A model generated the notes under the pieces. That model did not search any database. It had not been told where the DNA came from and worked only from the letters and a program-made list of their open reading frames with translations. Both the position numbers and the translations under genes were made by a program. A stretch of 64,000 bases of DNA, from positions 66,678,740 to 66,742,739 of the forward strand of contig NW_023601322.1 of the NCBI RefSeq assembly GCF_014898055.3, in the 5' to 3' direction. Positions 43,301-64,000 of the stretch are shown here, in pieces. This stretch comes from Talpa occidentalis. Lineage: Eukaryota > Chordata > Mammalia > Eulipotyphla > Talpidae. Each line of letters opens with the position of its first letter. The first letter of the stretch is position 1.

Positions 43301-44179
43301 AAAAAAAGATGCATCACTGGCTGTTTTGTGAATGATGACTTGGAGAGGGGAAGAGTAGAAGCAAGGAGACCAGATAGTAGACTAGGAGACTGAAAAATGG
43401 GAGTTTGGTCGGTGGTTTTGAAAACTGAGGGAAATGGATCAATAGGAGATATTTTTTAGAAATAGAACTTAGAGGATTTGCTGACAGATGGAATGTGGGG
43501 GGTAGGGGAGCAGACACACTGATTCTGGAGTTCTGACTTTCCTAACTGAATGCAGAGTAGTGTCATTTACTATGTTACCTGAGGAAGGATCATGTTGGAG
43601 ACAATTTAAAAGTTTGAGGGTAACTATTAGAAATATACATGGCAGTGTCAGTGGGTACTGGATATGTGAATTGAGTTTGGGACCACAGGTAACTGCCTTT
43701 TCCAAGTCAGGGGTGTGGTGACAGGTCCACAGGCCAAGGTTGCTGAGCTGCTAGATCCTGGGGGTGCAAGAGTCTGAAGGGCAGACCCTAAAAGTGATAG
43801 GGGCTTTCTGGACCACAAGACCTTACGCTCATCTCCCAGTTCAAGACCCTCTCTAGTATTGTTGAGTTTCCATCGGCAAGGGATGGAAACTTGTCTTTTC
43901 CTCTCAGTCTGGTTCCTCTGGCTCCAGGCGTCTGGCACACTCCTGCTCACGCTGGCTTTTCCAGTTCAGTGGGAATTGGGAAAAGGTCTGGGGCCTGCCC
44001 TGTTTGCCTTCTCCAGATGCATCTTCGCTCAGGCGTCCCAGTGACTCAGTTTCTCTGCTCACAGATGGGTGTCCTCACCATTCCACACTCTCCGAACAGA
44101 GACCGGACATCTGCATACGTAAATGAACAACAAGAAATAATTACGGGCTGAGTCAGCGGCTCCACTAGAAATAGAACCC

Positions 44180-44447
44180 GGGCGTCTTGACTCAGAAACC
44201 TGAGGTATCCCCGACCGCCCCGCGGACGCGGCGTCCACTCGGCGGCCAGACCTCTCCGGGCATCGGCAGCAGCAGCGCAGGTCGCGCCGCTGGCCCCTCG
44301 CGCGCGGCCGCGGCGCCGCCAACCGGACGGCCGTGGGCGGGGCGGGGCGGGGCGGGGCGAGGGCGGCCGGGCCGGGGGCGGGGCTTCCGCGCGGGCGAGG
44401 CTTCCTCGAGTTCCGGAGTCCGGGTCGCTGCCCCGGCTGGAGCGGAG

Positions 44448-44460
<13 letters not shown>
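44180..44460 (+). promoter_or_regulatory. FCHSD1: FCHSD1 CpG-island promoter
   Basis: Dense CpG with a GC-box run (GGCGGGGCGGGGCGGGGC, about 44339-44358) and another GC box near 44375, some 75-110 bp upstream of the start codon. An upstream TGAGTCAGC (AP-1-like) lies at about 44150. No TATA box is visible. Confidence 0.7.
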
Positions 44461-53578
<9,118 letters not shown>

Positions 53579-54008
53579 AGTCAAGGGGATCACTACTCCC
53601 CAGTGCTGCTGCTGTCCCTGTCTTCACGCTGTCAAGGACCACCCCCTCAATGATCTGGAGCAACAGCCAAAAGCTGGAATCCCCCATTTCTACTCTCACC
53701 TTCAGGGAGAGAAACTTCCCCTTTCCCCATTTTGGGGGCCAGAACCCACTTCTTTTTCCCCATCATCTTTCTATCTCTAGGGCTGGAACTACTCTCTTTT
53801 GCTACCACCCTATTTCTAGGGTGGTTCAATACGCTGAAATCTCTGGGGCTAGAACCCATCCCCAAAAGTCTTGAGTGGCTCCAGCCCATCTGTGTATCCA
53901 CCCTGGCTCTGTGGCCCACCCCACTCCAGATGCCAGGGTCACTGTGGTTGGGGGCTGTTAGAAGGAGCTGGAGCCAGTATGCGAAGCAGCTGTAATGGTC
54001 TGAGCGGA

Positions 54009-54014
54009 TTTATT
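54009..54014 (-). terminator. RELL2: RELL2 poly(A) signal
   Basis: TTTATT on the plus strand reads AATAAA on the minus strand. It is the first canonical signal I see downstream of the RELL2 stop codon (54636-54638), giving a 3' UTR of about 0.65 kb that would end inside the FCHSD1 3' UTR. Confidence 0.7.
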
Positions 54015-54021
54015 GACAGTG

Positions 54022-54027
54022 AATAAA
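54022..54027 (+). terminator. FCHSD1: FCHSD1 poly(A) signal
   Basis: AATAAA 444 nt after the FCHSD1 stop codon, the first good signal in sense. It lies 8 bp beyond the oppositely oriented RELL2 signal. Confidence 0.8.
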
Positions 54028-54635
54028 GGGCACAAAGCCCAAGCCAGGGCCTGGACCTCTTGTGCCAAGAGGGCAGGGGGCCTAAGGTGCTATTGCTTTA
54101 GAGGCCCGCCAAGGGCAGGGGCCTGCTCCCAGCTGTCACGCTCTAGCATATGGAGCGAGATGATAGGGAAGGCAGGTTAGGCAGCCTGTTGGCAGGCAGG
54201 GGAGGGGGATGAGACAGAGATGGGGGCTGGGGGGTACTTCTCCTGAGATCCCCCAGCCTGAGACCATGCAACTCCAGGTGGAAGTAGGGCTGGTCCCTCA
54301 GCAGGAGGGCAGTGCTGTCCAGTGGAAAGGAGAGGCTTCAAGCCCACCCATTCCCTGGCCCTGCCAGCTGGTAGTCAATCAGTCAGCACAAAGAAGAATG
54401 AGGCTTGGAAGAGAGGAAGGGTAACAGTATTGCCTTCTATTCAAGCTGTGCCTCAGCTTTCCCCCAGGGCTGCAGAACCTTCCCCATCCCCATTACCCAC
54501 CACCAAACCAAGGACTTTGTAGTAAAGGTTAAGCCTACAATTTATGCCGGGAATTCAGGAAGCTGGTGGGCTTAGGTAGTGTTATCTAGGGTGGGATGAT
54601 GGGATTATCTGGGTTGGGCCTCAGGCCGACTCACC

Positions 54636-56771
54636 TCACACACCTCCTGTTCCTCGTGGGGAGGATACCTGAGAGAGAGGAGGGTAAGCGATGGGAGAAC
54701 AGGAGGTGGGTTGTTATCAGTGCCCCCAGAGTTGAACCCATCACAGCCCATCATCTTCATACCTGGTGGTCAGAGGTGTCCAATTTGCTTGGCTGTCCAT
54801 TTGCCTCCTGACTGGTGGGCCCTGGGCTTGGGTCTTTCCCTCTGGCCCCCAGTGTTGGCTCTGAAGAGGCTCCAGGGTTCCCCTCAAGTGTACGAGGGAC
54901 TAGGCTGCTGTCCCTGAGTCCTCCATTCTGTACTGGTGGGGTGGCAAGGGCCTGGGGCCTCTCAGGGGGCAGGTTCTCAATGACAGGTGTCCCTGCCCCG
55001 GGCTGCCCTCCCCCAGACCCTTGACCACCTCCTGGGTCCTGCCCCCCACAAGAACCCCAGCTCCTGTCTGTGGGGGAGCCATCGCGATGCTCATGCAGCC
55101 CATAGCGCTTCTCAATGTGTGTCACCCGGAACCTGGGAGAGGAATGAACAGTGGGGCTTAGGAATACATCTCAGAGGCTGCTTGGCCCTTCCCTCTAGCC
55201 AGGGACATCCTGGAGTTGATGGGCACTTCCCTCTGACCTAGGGCAGGAGACACATCCTCAGTTTGTGAGGCACATTGTGAGGCCTGACTCCTGCACTGGG
55301 GCTCATCTTTGAAATCAGAGGCCTGATCTTTGGGGCTCCCACCTCAACCTCCCTTTTCCCTGGGGCACTTTATCCCCACCTGCCCACAGAAAACACGGTG
55401 GTCTCCCCAGGCCGGGGACGGCTCTTTCCTTCCTTGGAACGTCCCTGACGGACAAGTGGGGGCCTCTTGTTGCGGCTGCAGTGGATGCAAGGGGCTGCAG
55501 AGCCCAGGTGCACTGTGTGATGATGCGAGGGGGCTCCGTCCTGGAGGCTGGAGGTGGCATCCACGCTGGACAGTAGGGAGGAGGGGAGCAGGGGTGACAT
55601 GGCCATTTTCCTTCTTGTTCCATTTGCTTCTTTCAGAGATGCCCCACTTTCCCCAGGCCACAACATTCTTTCTCTTGTCTTTAATAAACTCAGTATTAAG
55701 ATGTTAGTGACCATATGTTTTCCCTCCCGGGCTATTTGGTAAAGAGGGTAATATTTAACCCAGAGGTGTGTGGACTAAACATGGTGATCTCCAGATGGAA
55801 GATAGGGTTTGACAGACTCACAATTTCTACAGAGCTTTCTTCCTATAGATTAATTAGCCTTGCCCTCCCACCCCACCCCAAACATGCAAGGAGACTGGGA
55901 GAGGATTGTGCTGGAGGAGAGGGTACTCTCCAAGGCAAGCGAAGTCATGCTGGCCCTTGTTTCCAGCTCACCTGGACAGCTGCACTGTCCCTTCTCCTTC
56001 ACTATCCCCCAGCATCTCCTTCAAGGCCTCAGCATTGGCTGAGGGGAGAAGGAAAAGAGGGAGTCAGTGGAGGTGGAGGTCAGGGCAAGAGAAAGTCAGG
56101 GGTTGAGGAGCAAGGGGCTAGCTCAAACCCACCTTCATTTTGGATGATGCAGCGAACAATCCTCTCTACTGTGTCCTCATTCACGTCATCGTCCTCAGCT
56201 GAAGGATGAGAGGGGTTGGCAAGGAAGGGGAAAATGAGTCAGCTTTAGGAGGACATTACTTGGTGGCTTCTGTGGCTTTTTCCTCAAAACATACCCTTTT
56301 GCCTACTTGCCATCATGCTGGATGTTAGCATTTCAGGGGGCAGGACAGAAAAAATAGGGAAGTCAATGGGAGCCAAGACTACCATCAGTGGGCCCTACCA
56401 CCTTCTGCCTGCTCTAGTCTAGCTTTCAAGATGGTGTCTTCCCACTTGCTGACTCAAGAAAACATCTCTAGGCTACCTGAAGGTTTGGTCAGGGTTTGGC
56501 CTGGGCCTGTTGGCTAGGAAGCCAAAAAGAAGTGTGAGGAGAGGGAAAAAGGAGAAAAATGAGCCAGATTCCGGGCTCTTCACTCACGAGGCTGGAGCTG
56601 GGCATCGTCAGGCTCTGAACCCCTCGAGGTGCGGCAGCGGTAGCCCTTCTTCTTAAGCACGTGGCAGATCATAAAGCCTACAAGGCCCATGAGGAAGAAG
56701 ACCAGCACAAGCAGGAAGAGCATATACAGCCCATGCTGGGGCGGTTCCAGGTCAGGCTGTGGTTCCGACAT
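54636..56771 (-). CDS. RELL2: RELL2, RELT-like protein 2
   Basis: Single-pass membrane protein of the RELT family (TNF-receptor relatives) that binds RELT and the kinase OXSR1. Coding exons in transcription order: 56588-56771, 56133-56198, 55972-56038, 55380-55565, 54763-55132, 54636-54668. They total 906 nt (301 aa; human about 303). A short N-terminal segment is followed by one membrane helix at about residues 15-38 (LYMLFLLVLVFFLMGLVGFM) and a basic stop-transfer KKKGYRCR. The cytoplasmic part contains DDVNEDTVERIVRCIIQNEA and the R-F-R-V docking motif for OXSR1/SPAK kinases, split over the exon 4/5 junction. The terminus VSSPRGTGGV is diverged from human. The gene is convergent with FCHSD1 and divergent from HDAC3. 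Confidence 0.95.
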
Positions 56772-57229
56772 GAGGCCCTGGAGGGCGAGCGCGGGCCAGG
56801 GTGCCTCCTGGGGTTAGGGGGCTGCAGCTAAGGGTGGGGGTGGGGACAAGAATGCCATCCTCAGGATCCTAGGAGGTCCAGCCCCACCCTCTACCCAACC
56901 AGGGAGCTGTCCCAGGGATGGGTGCTGGTCCGGACCAGGAGTACCAGACGGCCGCTGCTCAAGCCCTCTTCCCCGACCCTGGTCTCTCTTTCCCGACGCC
57001 CCAGAACATTCCCCACTCTCCAGCTTGTCCTGCGCTTCCGTCCCTCCCAAGGACACTGCAGCGCGCGATGGGACAGAATTCTCAGGCGGCCGGCGAAAGA
57101 ATCTCGCCTGAGTCAGCGTCTGCACCTCCTCCGTGCGGGCCTGAGCCAGGCCTCTGCTGCCCCCTCCCCTGCCTGGACTCTGGAACACCCCTTCCCCCAC
57201 GTCGGATCCTCCCATCCTAACCACCTGGC

Positions 57230-60019
<2,790 letters not shown>

Positions 60020-60139
60020 TAAGGGGAGGCCCAGACTTCTGATGCCAGGCACTTTAATGTTAGACATTTCAGGGGGAATATTTGAATGAGGTCTTGTGGC
60101 AGCAGTGGGAAATTATGAAGGGGGGAGCTACTTGCTAAT

Positions 60140-60540
60140 GAATCATGATTTATGCATTTGTTTAGTCAACAGATATTTATTGGTTATTTGTTAGTCCAGA
60201 CCCTGTGCTAAGTGCTAGGGATGCAGTGGTAACAACCACAACATGTTAGTATTCAATTGTTAAGTCCAATGAAGGAGAGGTACGTGACACAAGAGTTTGG
60301 ATGTGGGAAATTTATCCAGCTTGGGGTGGGCTGCTGGAAGCTTCCTAGAGGAAGTGATAAAGACTGAGCTAAAAAAAACATCAAGGAGATCTGGAAAAGC
60401 AGTGGGAGGTAATAAGGTAAAAGGTGCTTGGGAGGATTGGGGGCGAGGGCAGGAATTTAGTGAGCAGTAGGGACATTATGTACTAAGCATTCGTGGTAGA
60501 TAATGATTCATTTGAGAAAAAGGAAAAAGGTGGCTACAGA
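60140..60540 (-). repeat. L2-type repeat, antisense
   Basis: GTCAACAGATATTTATTGGT, CCTGTGCTAAGTGCTAGGGA and AAGCTTCCTAGAGGAAGTGA keep the antisense L2 order. Confidence 0.6.
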
Positions 60541-60569
60541 ATATGAACAGAAGAGTGATATGAATCAAG

Positions 60570-60854
60570 ATCAAAGTGGGGCCTCCCCAGTGGTGCAGCA
60601 GTTGAGCGCTGGGCTGCAAAGCTGCCCACAGCCTCTGCAGCGCTGATTCGATCCCCAGCTGCCAGTGAGAGTCCCACATGGTGTGCAGACCTCTCCTGCC
60701 GCGCCCGCTGCTTCCCTCAGCAGTGTACTTCATCAGTCTGCCTGTTCTGCTCCCCGCTCTGGCTCTGGTGAATTCTCTCACCCTCCTGCACTTCTGACTG
60801 TACCCAGTGTTTGTATAAATAAATAAATAAATCTTTAAAAAAAAATCAAAGTGG
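60570..60854 (+). mobile_element. tRNA-derived SINE, type A
   Basis: Body about 60580-60844. ATCAAAGTGG flanks it at 60570-60579 and 60845-60854. HDAC3 intron 3. Confidence 0.92.
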
Positions 60855-60921
60855 TAAGCAGAGCCTTTGAAATAATAAATGAGCTTTACCCCTAGAATAG
60901 AGAGAAATCAAGGTGTCTTTA

Positions 60922-61224
60922 AAAGCAGGAAATTGGGGCCTCCCTGATGGCGCAGTGGGTTGAGCGCAGCTCTGTGAAGCTATCCACAGCCTCTGCAGCA
61001 CTGGTTCGATTCCCGGCCAGCCAAAGAGATACATGGCACAGCAGACCTCTCCTGTCTCGCCAACTGCTCCCCTCAGCGGTGTATTTCAGTCAGTCTGCCT
61101 GTTCTATTCCCCGCTCTGTCTCTGGTGAATCCTCTCACCCACCGCACCACTGGCCTGTACCCCAGTTCCTGTATAAAAATAAATAAATCTTTAAAAATAA
61201 ATAAATAAGTGAAAGCAGGAGAGT
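60922..61224 (+). mobile_element. tRNA-derived SINE, type B
   Basis: Body about 60936-61210, starting GGGCCTCCCTGATGGCGCAG. AAAGCAGGAAATTG at left and AAAGCAGGAGAGTG at right are a diverged duplication. Confidence 0.9.
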
Positions 61225-61369
61225 GGTTTGACATGATCATCTCATACAAAGAAGACTCAGGCTTAGGCCCTGTGGGGAGGCAGGGGACAACAAAGATAAG
61301 CCCCCAGCCTTCTTAAATTCTAGATGTTAATGTAGTGACCATAACATCTACCATTTACTCAGGTTTTAG

Positions 61370-61643
61370 TTGTTTTTTTTTTTAAGATTTGTTTATTTAT
61401 GCATTCAAGAACTGGTGTACAGGCCTGAGGTGCAGGGGGTGAGAGGATTTGCCAGAGACAGTGGGGAACAGAGCAAGCAGACTGATTGAAATACACTGCC
61501 GAGGGGAGCAGCAGATGAGATAGGAGAGGTCTGCTGCGCCATGTGGGTGGCTGCCTGGCCAGCCAGCGATCGAACTCGTGCTGCAGAGGCTGTGGATAGC
61601 TTCATAGTGCTATGCTTAACCCGTTGTGTCACCAGGGAGGCCC
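61370..61643 (-). mobile_element. tRNA-derived SINE, type B, antisense
   Basis: Poly(T) and AAGATTTGTTTATTTATGCA at left, CACCAGGGAGGCCC head end at right. Related TTTTAGTTGTTTTT and TTTCTAGTTTTT sit at the flanks. It was inserted into an older L1-like tract. Confidence 0.88.
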
Positions 61644-62360
61644 AGTTTCTAGTTTTTGATTTGAGAAAATTTCAGACATTTCTGAAGTGGAATAGTATAG
61701 TGGATTCCTGTGTGTCCATCAGCCAGCCACAGTACTTAAGAACCCATCATATTGACCCCAATCACCAATACTTGTCTGCATTCTCCCACATTTGATTATT
61801 TTATTTTATTTTAAAGATTTATTTATTTATGCATACAAGAACTGGGGTACAGGCCAGAGGTGTGGGGGGTGAGATGATTCACCAGAGATAGTGGGGAGCA
61901 GAACAGGCAGATTGACTGAAATATACTGCTGAGGGGAGCAGTGGGCGAGGCAGGAGAGGTCTGCTCCGCCATGTGGTTAGCTCCCTGGCTGGGGATCGAA
62001 CTCGTGTTGCAGTGGCTCAAATAGCTTCATAGGTTGTGTCTTAACCCCTTGTGCCACCAGGGAGGCCCCCCATTTGATTATTTTAAAACAAATCTCAGAA
62101 CTCACATCCTTTTATCTGTAAATATTTTGTGATGTACCTCCAAATGATACTTTAAAAAAAAAAACACTGACATTATCACACCTAAAAAAAGAGCACTAAT
62201 TTACTAATTTCTTATATCATTAAATGTGCAATGAGCATTCAAGTTTCTCCAATTGTCTCATTTTTTTCTTTTTTGCACTTGATTTTTTTTAAATAGGATC
62301 TAAACAAGGTCTACACATTGCATTTGGTTGACATATCTCTTAAGATATTTAATCTGTAAC
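61644..62360. mobile_element. Old L1-like 3' region, split by a SINE
   Basis: The text ATTTGAGAAAATTTCAGACA, TGGATTCCTGTGTGTCCATC, CCACATTTGATTATT, then after the SINE AAACAAATCTCAGAACTCAC, CTAAACAAGGTCTACACATT and GCATTTGGTTGACATATCTC follows an old LINE-derived repeat common in mammals. The family name is uncertain. Confidence 0.5.
61789..62085 (-). mobile_element. tRNA-derived SINE, type B, antisense, with 15-bp target-site duplication
   Basis: CATTTGATTATTTTA lies at 61789-61803 and 62071-62085 with no mismatch around body 61804-62070. It is a clean insertion in the L1-like tract. Confidence 0.93.
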
Positions 62361-62439
62361 ATTTCCTTTCTCTTGGATTTATTTCTTGAAGAAGGGAGCT
62401 TATTGATCTTACAAGGTTTCCTACAATAGTGACCATTTG

Positions 62440-62600
62440 TTAAGTGCTTACTCCGATATGCTGTAGATGTGTTGGGGCATCCATGTCTTTCTCACACCAA
62501 CTCTGTGATGTAGCAGTCCTTTCCTTGATGTTATGCATAAGTAAACTGAAATTTAAGGAGATTTATGTAACAGCCTCAGTGACATAACTGATGAGTGGAG
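62440..62600 (-). repeat. MIR SINE, antisense
   Basis: GTTAAGTGCTTACTCCGATA, AACTCTGTGATGTAGCAG and GTAAACTGAAATTTAAGGAG are weak antisense MIR landmarks. Confidence 0.45.
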
Positions 62601-63259
62601 GTGGCAGGGTTCACAACCATATTCCAGTTTTTAAAACACTATTGCAATCTGTTTCCTTCAATGCTCCTTCCAAAAGAAGAAGCTCAGACTGGAGAAAAGA
62701 AGCCAACTGCTTAGGCTAGCCTTGAATACCTTCCTAACCTTATCTCCAGGCCCCTGCTATATAGGCTGCCTTCCTGAAATTGCTTTTCTTTTCCAGTCAA
62801 CCTCTTTAAGGCTTTCCCAGCCTTTACACCACTGTGAAACCGTTATTGACCTCACCAGCTGCAGAGATCTGTCCTTCTGTACACACTGTTCTGTCCATTT
62901 GGTGTTTGGTCATATGCTGTCTTGGGAGGTTTCTTGGTACTTTGTTATTGTTTTGGCTGCTATTTCTGAGTTCACTTTATAGGTCTGGGAATGCAGAGTC
63001 AGCTCTCAGGCCACAGCTGGGGCCCTGTAAATGCTCTTTGTACAGTTAAGGAGTATTATTCCCTCTTGCTGCATCATTTGTACCGTCATTATAAGCTACA
63101 GTTTAAGTGTTTCTGTGTTTCAGATGAAAATCTGGGATTTTCCTTCTTTTTACTTCTCCCCATCTCCCTTGTAATTAATTTCTGATTCTTTTCAAAAGAA
63201 TATAATATAAAAAGTCAAGTTGTACTATAGGATTTTCTAATGGATAAAAAAGCAGCCCT

Positions 63260-63609
63260 AAACCCATCCCTCCCGGGCCTCCCCAGTGGCGCAGTGGTTG
63301 AGCGCTGGGTTTCGAAGCTGCCCGCAGCCTCTGCAGCACCAGTTCGATCCCCGGCTGTTCCCCGGCCACCGGAGGAGGGTCCCGCATGGCGCGCAGACCT
63401 CTCCTGCCGCCCGCTGCTCCCCTCAGCAGTGTACTTCGATCTTTCTGCCTGCTCTGCTCCCCGCTCTGGCTCTGGTGAATTCTCTCACCCTCCCGCGCTT
63501 CTGACTGTACCCAGTGCTAGTATAATAAATAAATAAATAAATAAATAAATAAACAAACAAACAAATAAATCTTTAAAAAAAAAATAAAATAAATAAACCC
63601 ATCCCTCCC
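63260..63609 (+). mobile_element. tRNA-derived SINE, type A, with 15-bp target-site duplication
   Basis: AAACCCATCCCTCCC lies at 63260-63274 and 63595-63609 without a mismatch. Body 63275-63594 has an expanded AATA/AACA tail. The sequence is close to the type A consensus of the window, so it is one of the youngest copies. Confidence 0.95.
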
Positions 63610-63739
63610 ACTTATAAATCCCTCCCCACAGTGGCAGTCACTTTCAACTTCTTAAGCTATTTCTATTGCTATTTATCTATGGATTTCAAAATAATAATGC
63701 CATGTCACTGTTCTTAGGTAATGTCTGCTGTATGTGTCT

Positions 63740-63960
63740 GGTACTAATGCTTAACAGCCGTTAGCTCTTTTACTCTCAGCAATCCCTGTGAAGTACAAGG
63801 TGTTATCTCTTTTTTTACGGATGAAGACACTTAGGCACAGAAAGGTTTAACAATTCGCTCAACCTCACAATCATTGATAGATGGTAAAGAGTCAGGCTTT
63901 TAACCTAGAGTTCTCTGACTCCTGAATCTGGGCTCTTGATCATACTATACTGCCTCTCAT
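63740..63960 (-). repeat. MIR SINE, antisense
   Basis: CTTTTTTTACGGATGAAGAC, CACTTAGGCACAGAAAGG, CTCAACCTCACAATCATTG and CTGACTCCTGAATCTGGGCT follow the antisense MIR order. Confidence 0.65.
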
Positions 63961-64000
63961 TAGCTCTTATACCTTATATTGCTGTTTCTTCAGTTATTAA

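Overview
This window is vertebrate nuclear DNA from a placental mammal. It has multi-exon genes with GT-AG introns, three CpG-island promoters, ancient MIR, L2 and MER repeats, and about 18 copies of a lineage-specific tRNA-derived SINE. Gene order ARAP3 > FCHSD1 > < RELL2 | HDAC3 > matches the human 5q31.3 block, read in the opposite direction. There are no Alu, B1 or B2 elements, so primates and mouse-like rodents are unlikely. The SINE (5' end GGGCCTCCCYGGTGGCGCAG, tail AATAAATCTTTAAAAA) does not match a family I can name with confidence. A laurasiatherian such as a eulipotyphlan or bat is a guess only.

Layout. 1-15.9 kb is intergenic sequence upstream of ARAP3: old repeats, a probable conserved non-coding element (2.5-3.0 kb), a CTCF-like site, a local duplicated segment (6.9 and 8.0 kb), GA and CA microsatellites. 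15.9-41.9 kb is complete ARAP3 (+), 33 exons, 1,545 codons plus stop, an Arf-GAP/Rho-GAP adaptor acting downstream of PI3-kinase. 44.3-54.05 kb is complete FCHSD1 (+), 20 exons, 692 codons plus stop, an F-BAR/double-SH3 membrane-actin adaptor. 54.0-57.4 kb is RELL2 (-), 301 codons plus stop, a RELT-family membrane protein convergent with FCHSD1. 57.4-58.25 kb is a CpG-rich divergent promoter shared by RELL2 and HDAC3. 58.2-64 kb holds HDAC3 (+) exons 1-3 and part of intron 3; the rest of the gene lies past the window end. I built the exon chains by hand from splice sites, frame continuity and recalled human proteins. The three complete chains keep frame and come within two residues of the human lengths I recall.

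The most unusual structure is in ARAP3 intron 25 (34.8-38.9 kb), a nest of mobile elements. It contains (i) the degraded N-terminal FLYWCH zinc-finger coding region of a DNA transposon, probably Mutator-like (MULE), bracketed by a recognisable inverted repeat at 37.15 and 38.67 kb, (ii) two SINEs inserted at one target site inside that zinc finger, (iii) a SINE with an apparent 3' transduction, and (iv) a twin-primed inverted L1 with perfect target-site duplications nested in another retro-insert. Other points of interest are a GC-AG intron in FCHSD1, a poly(A) signal pair shared by the convergent FCHSD1 and RELL2 genes, and CTCF-like motifs.
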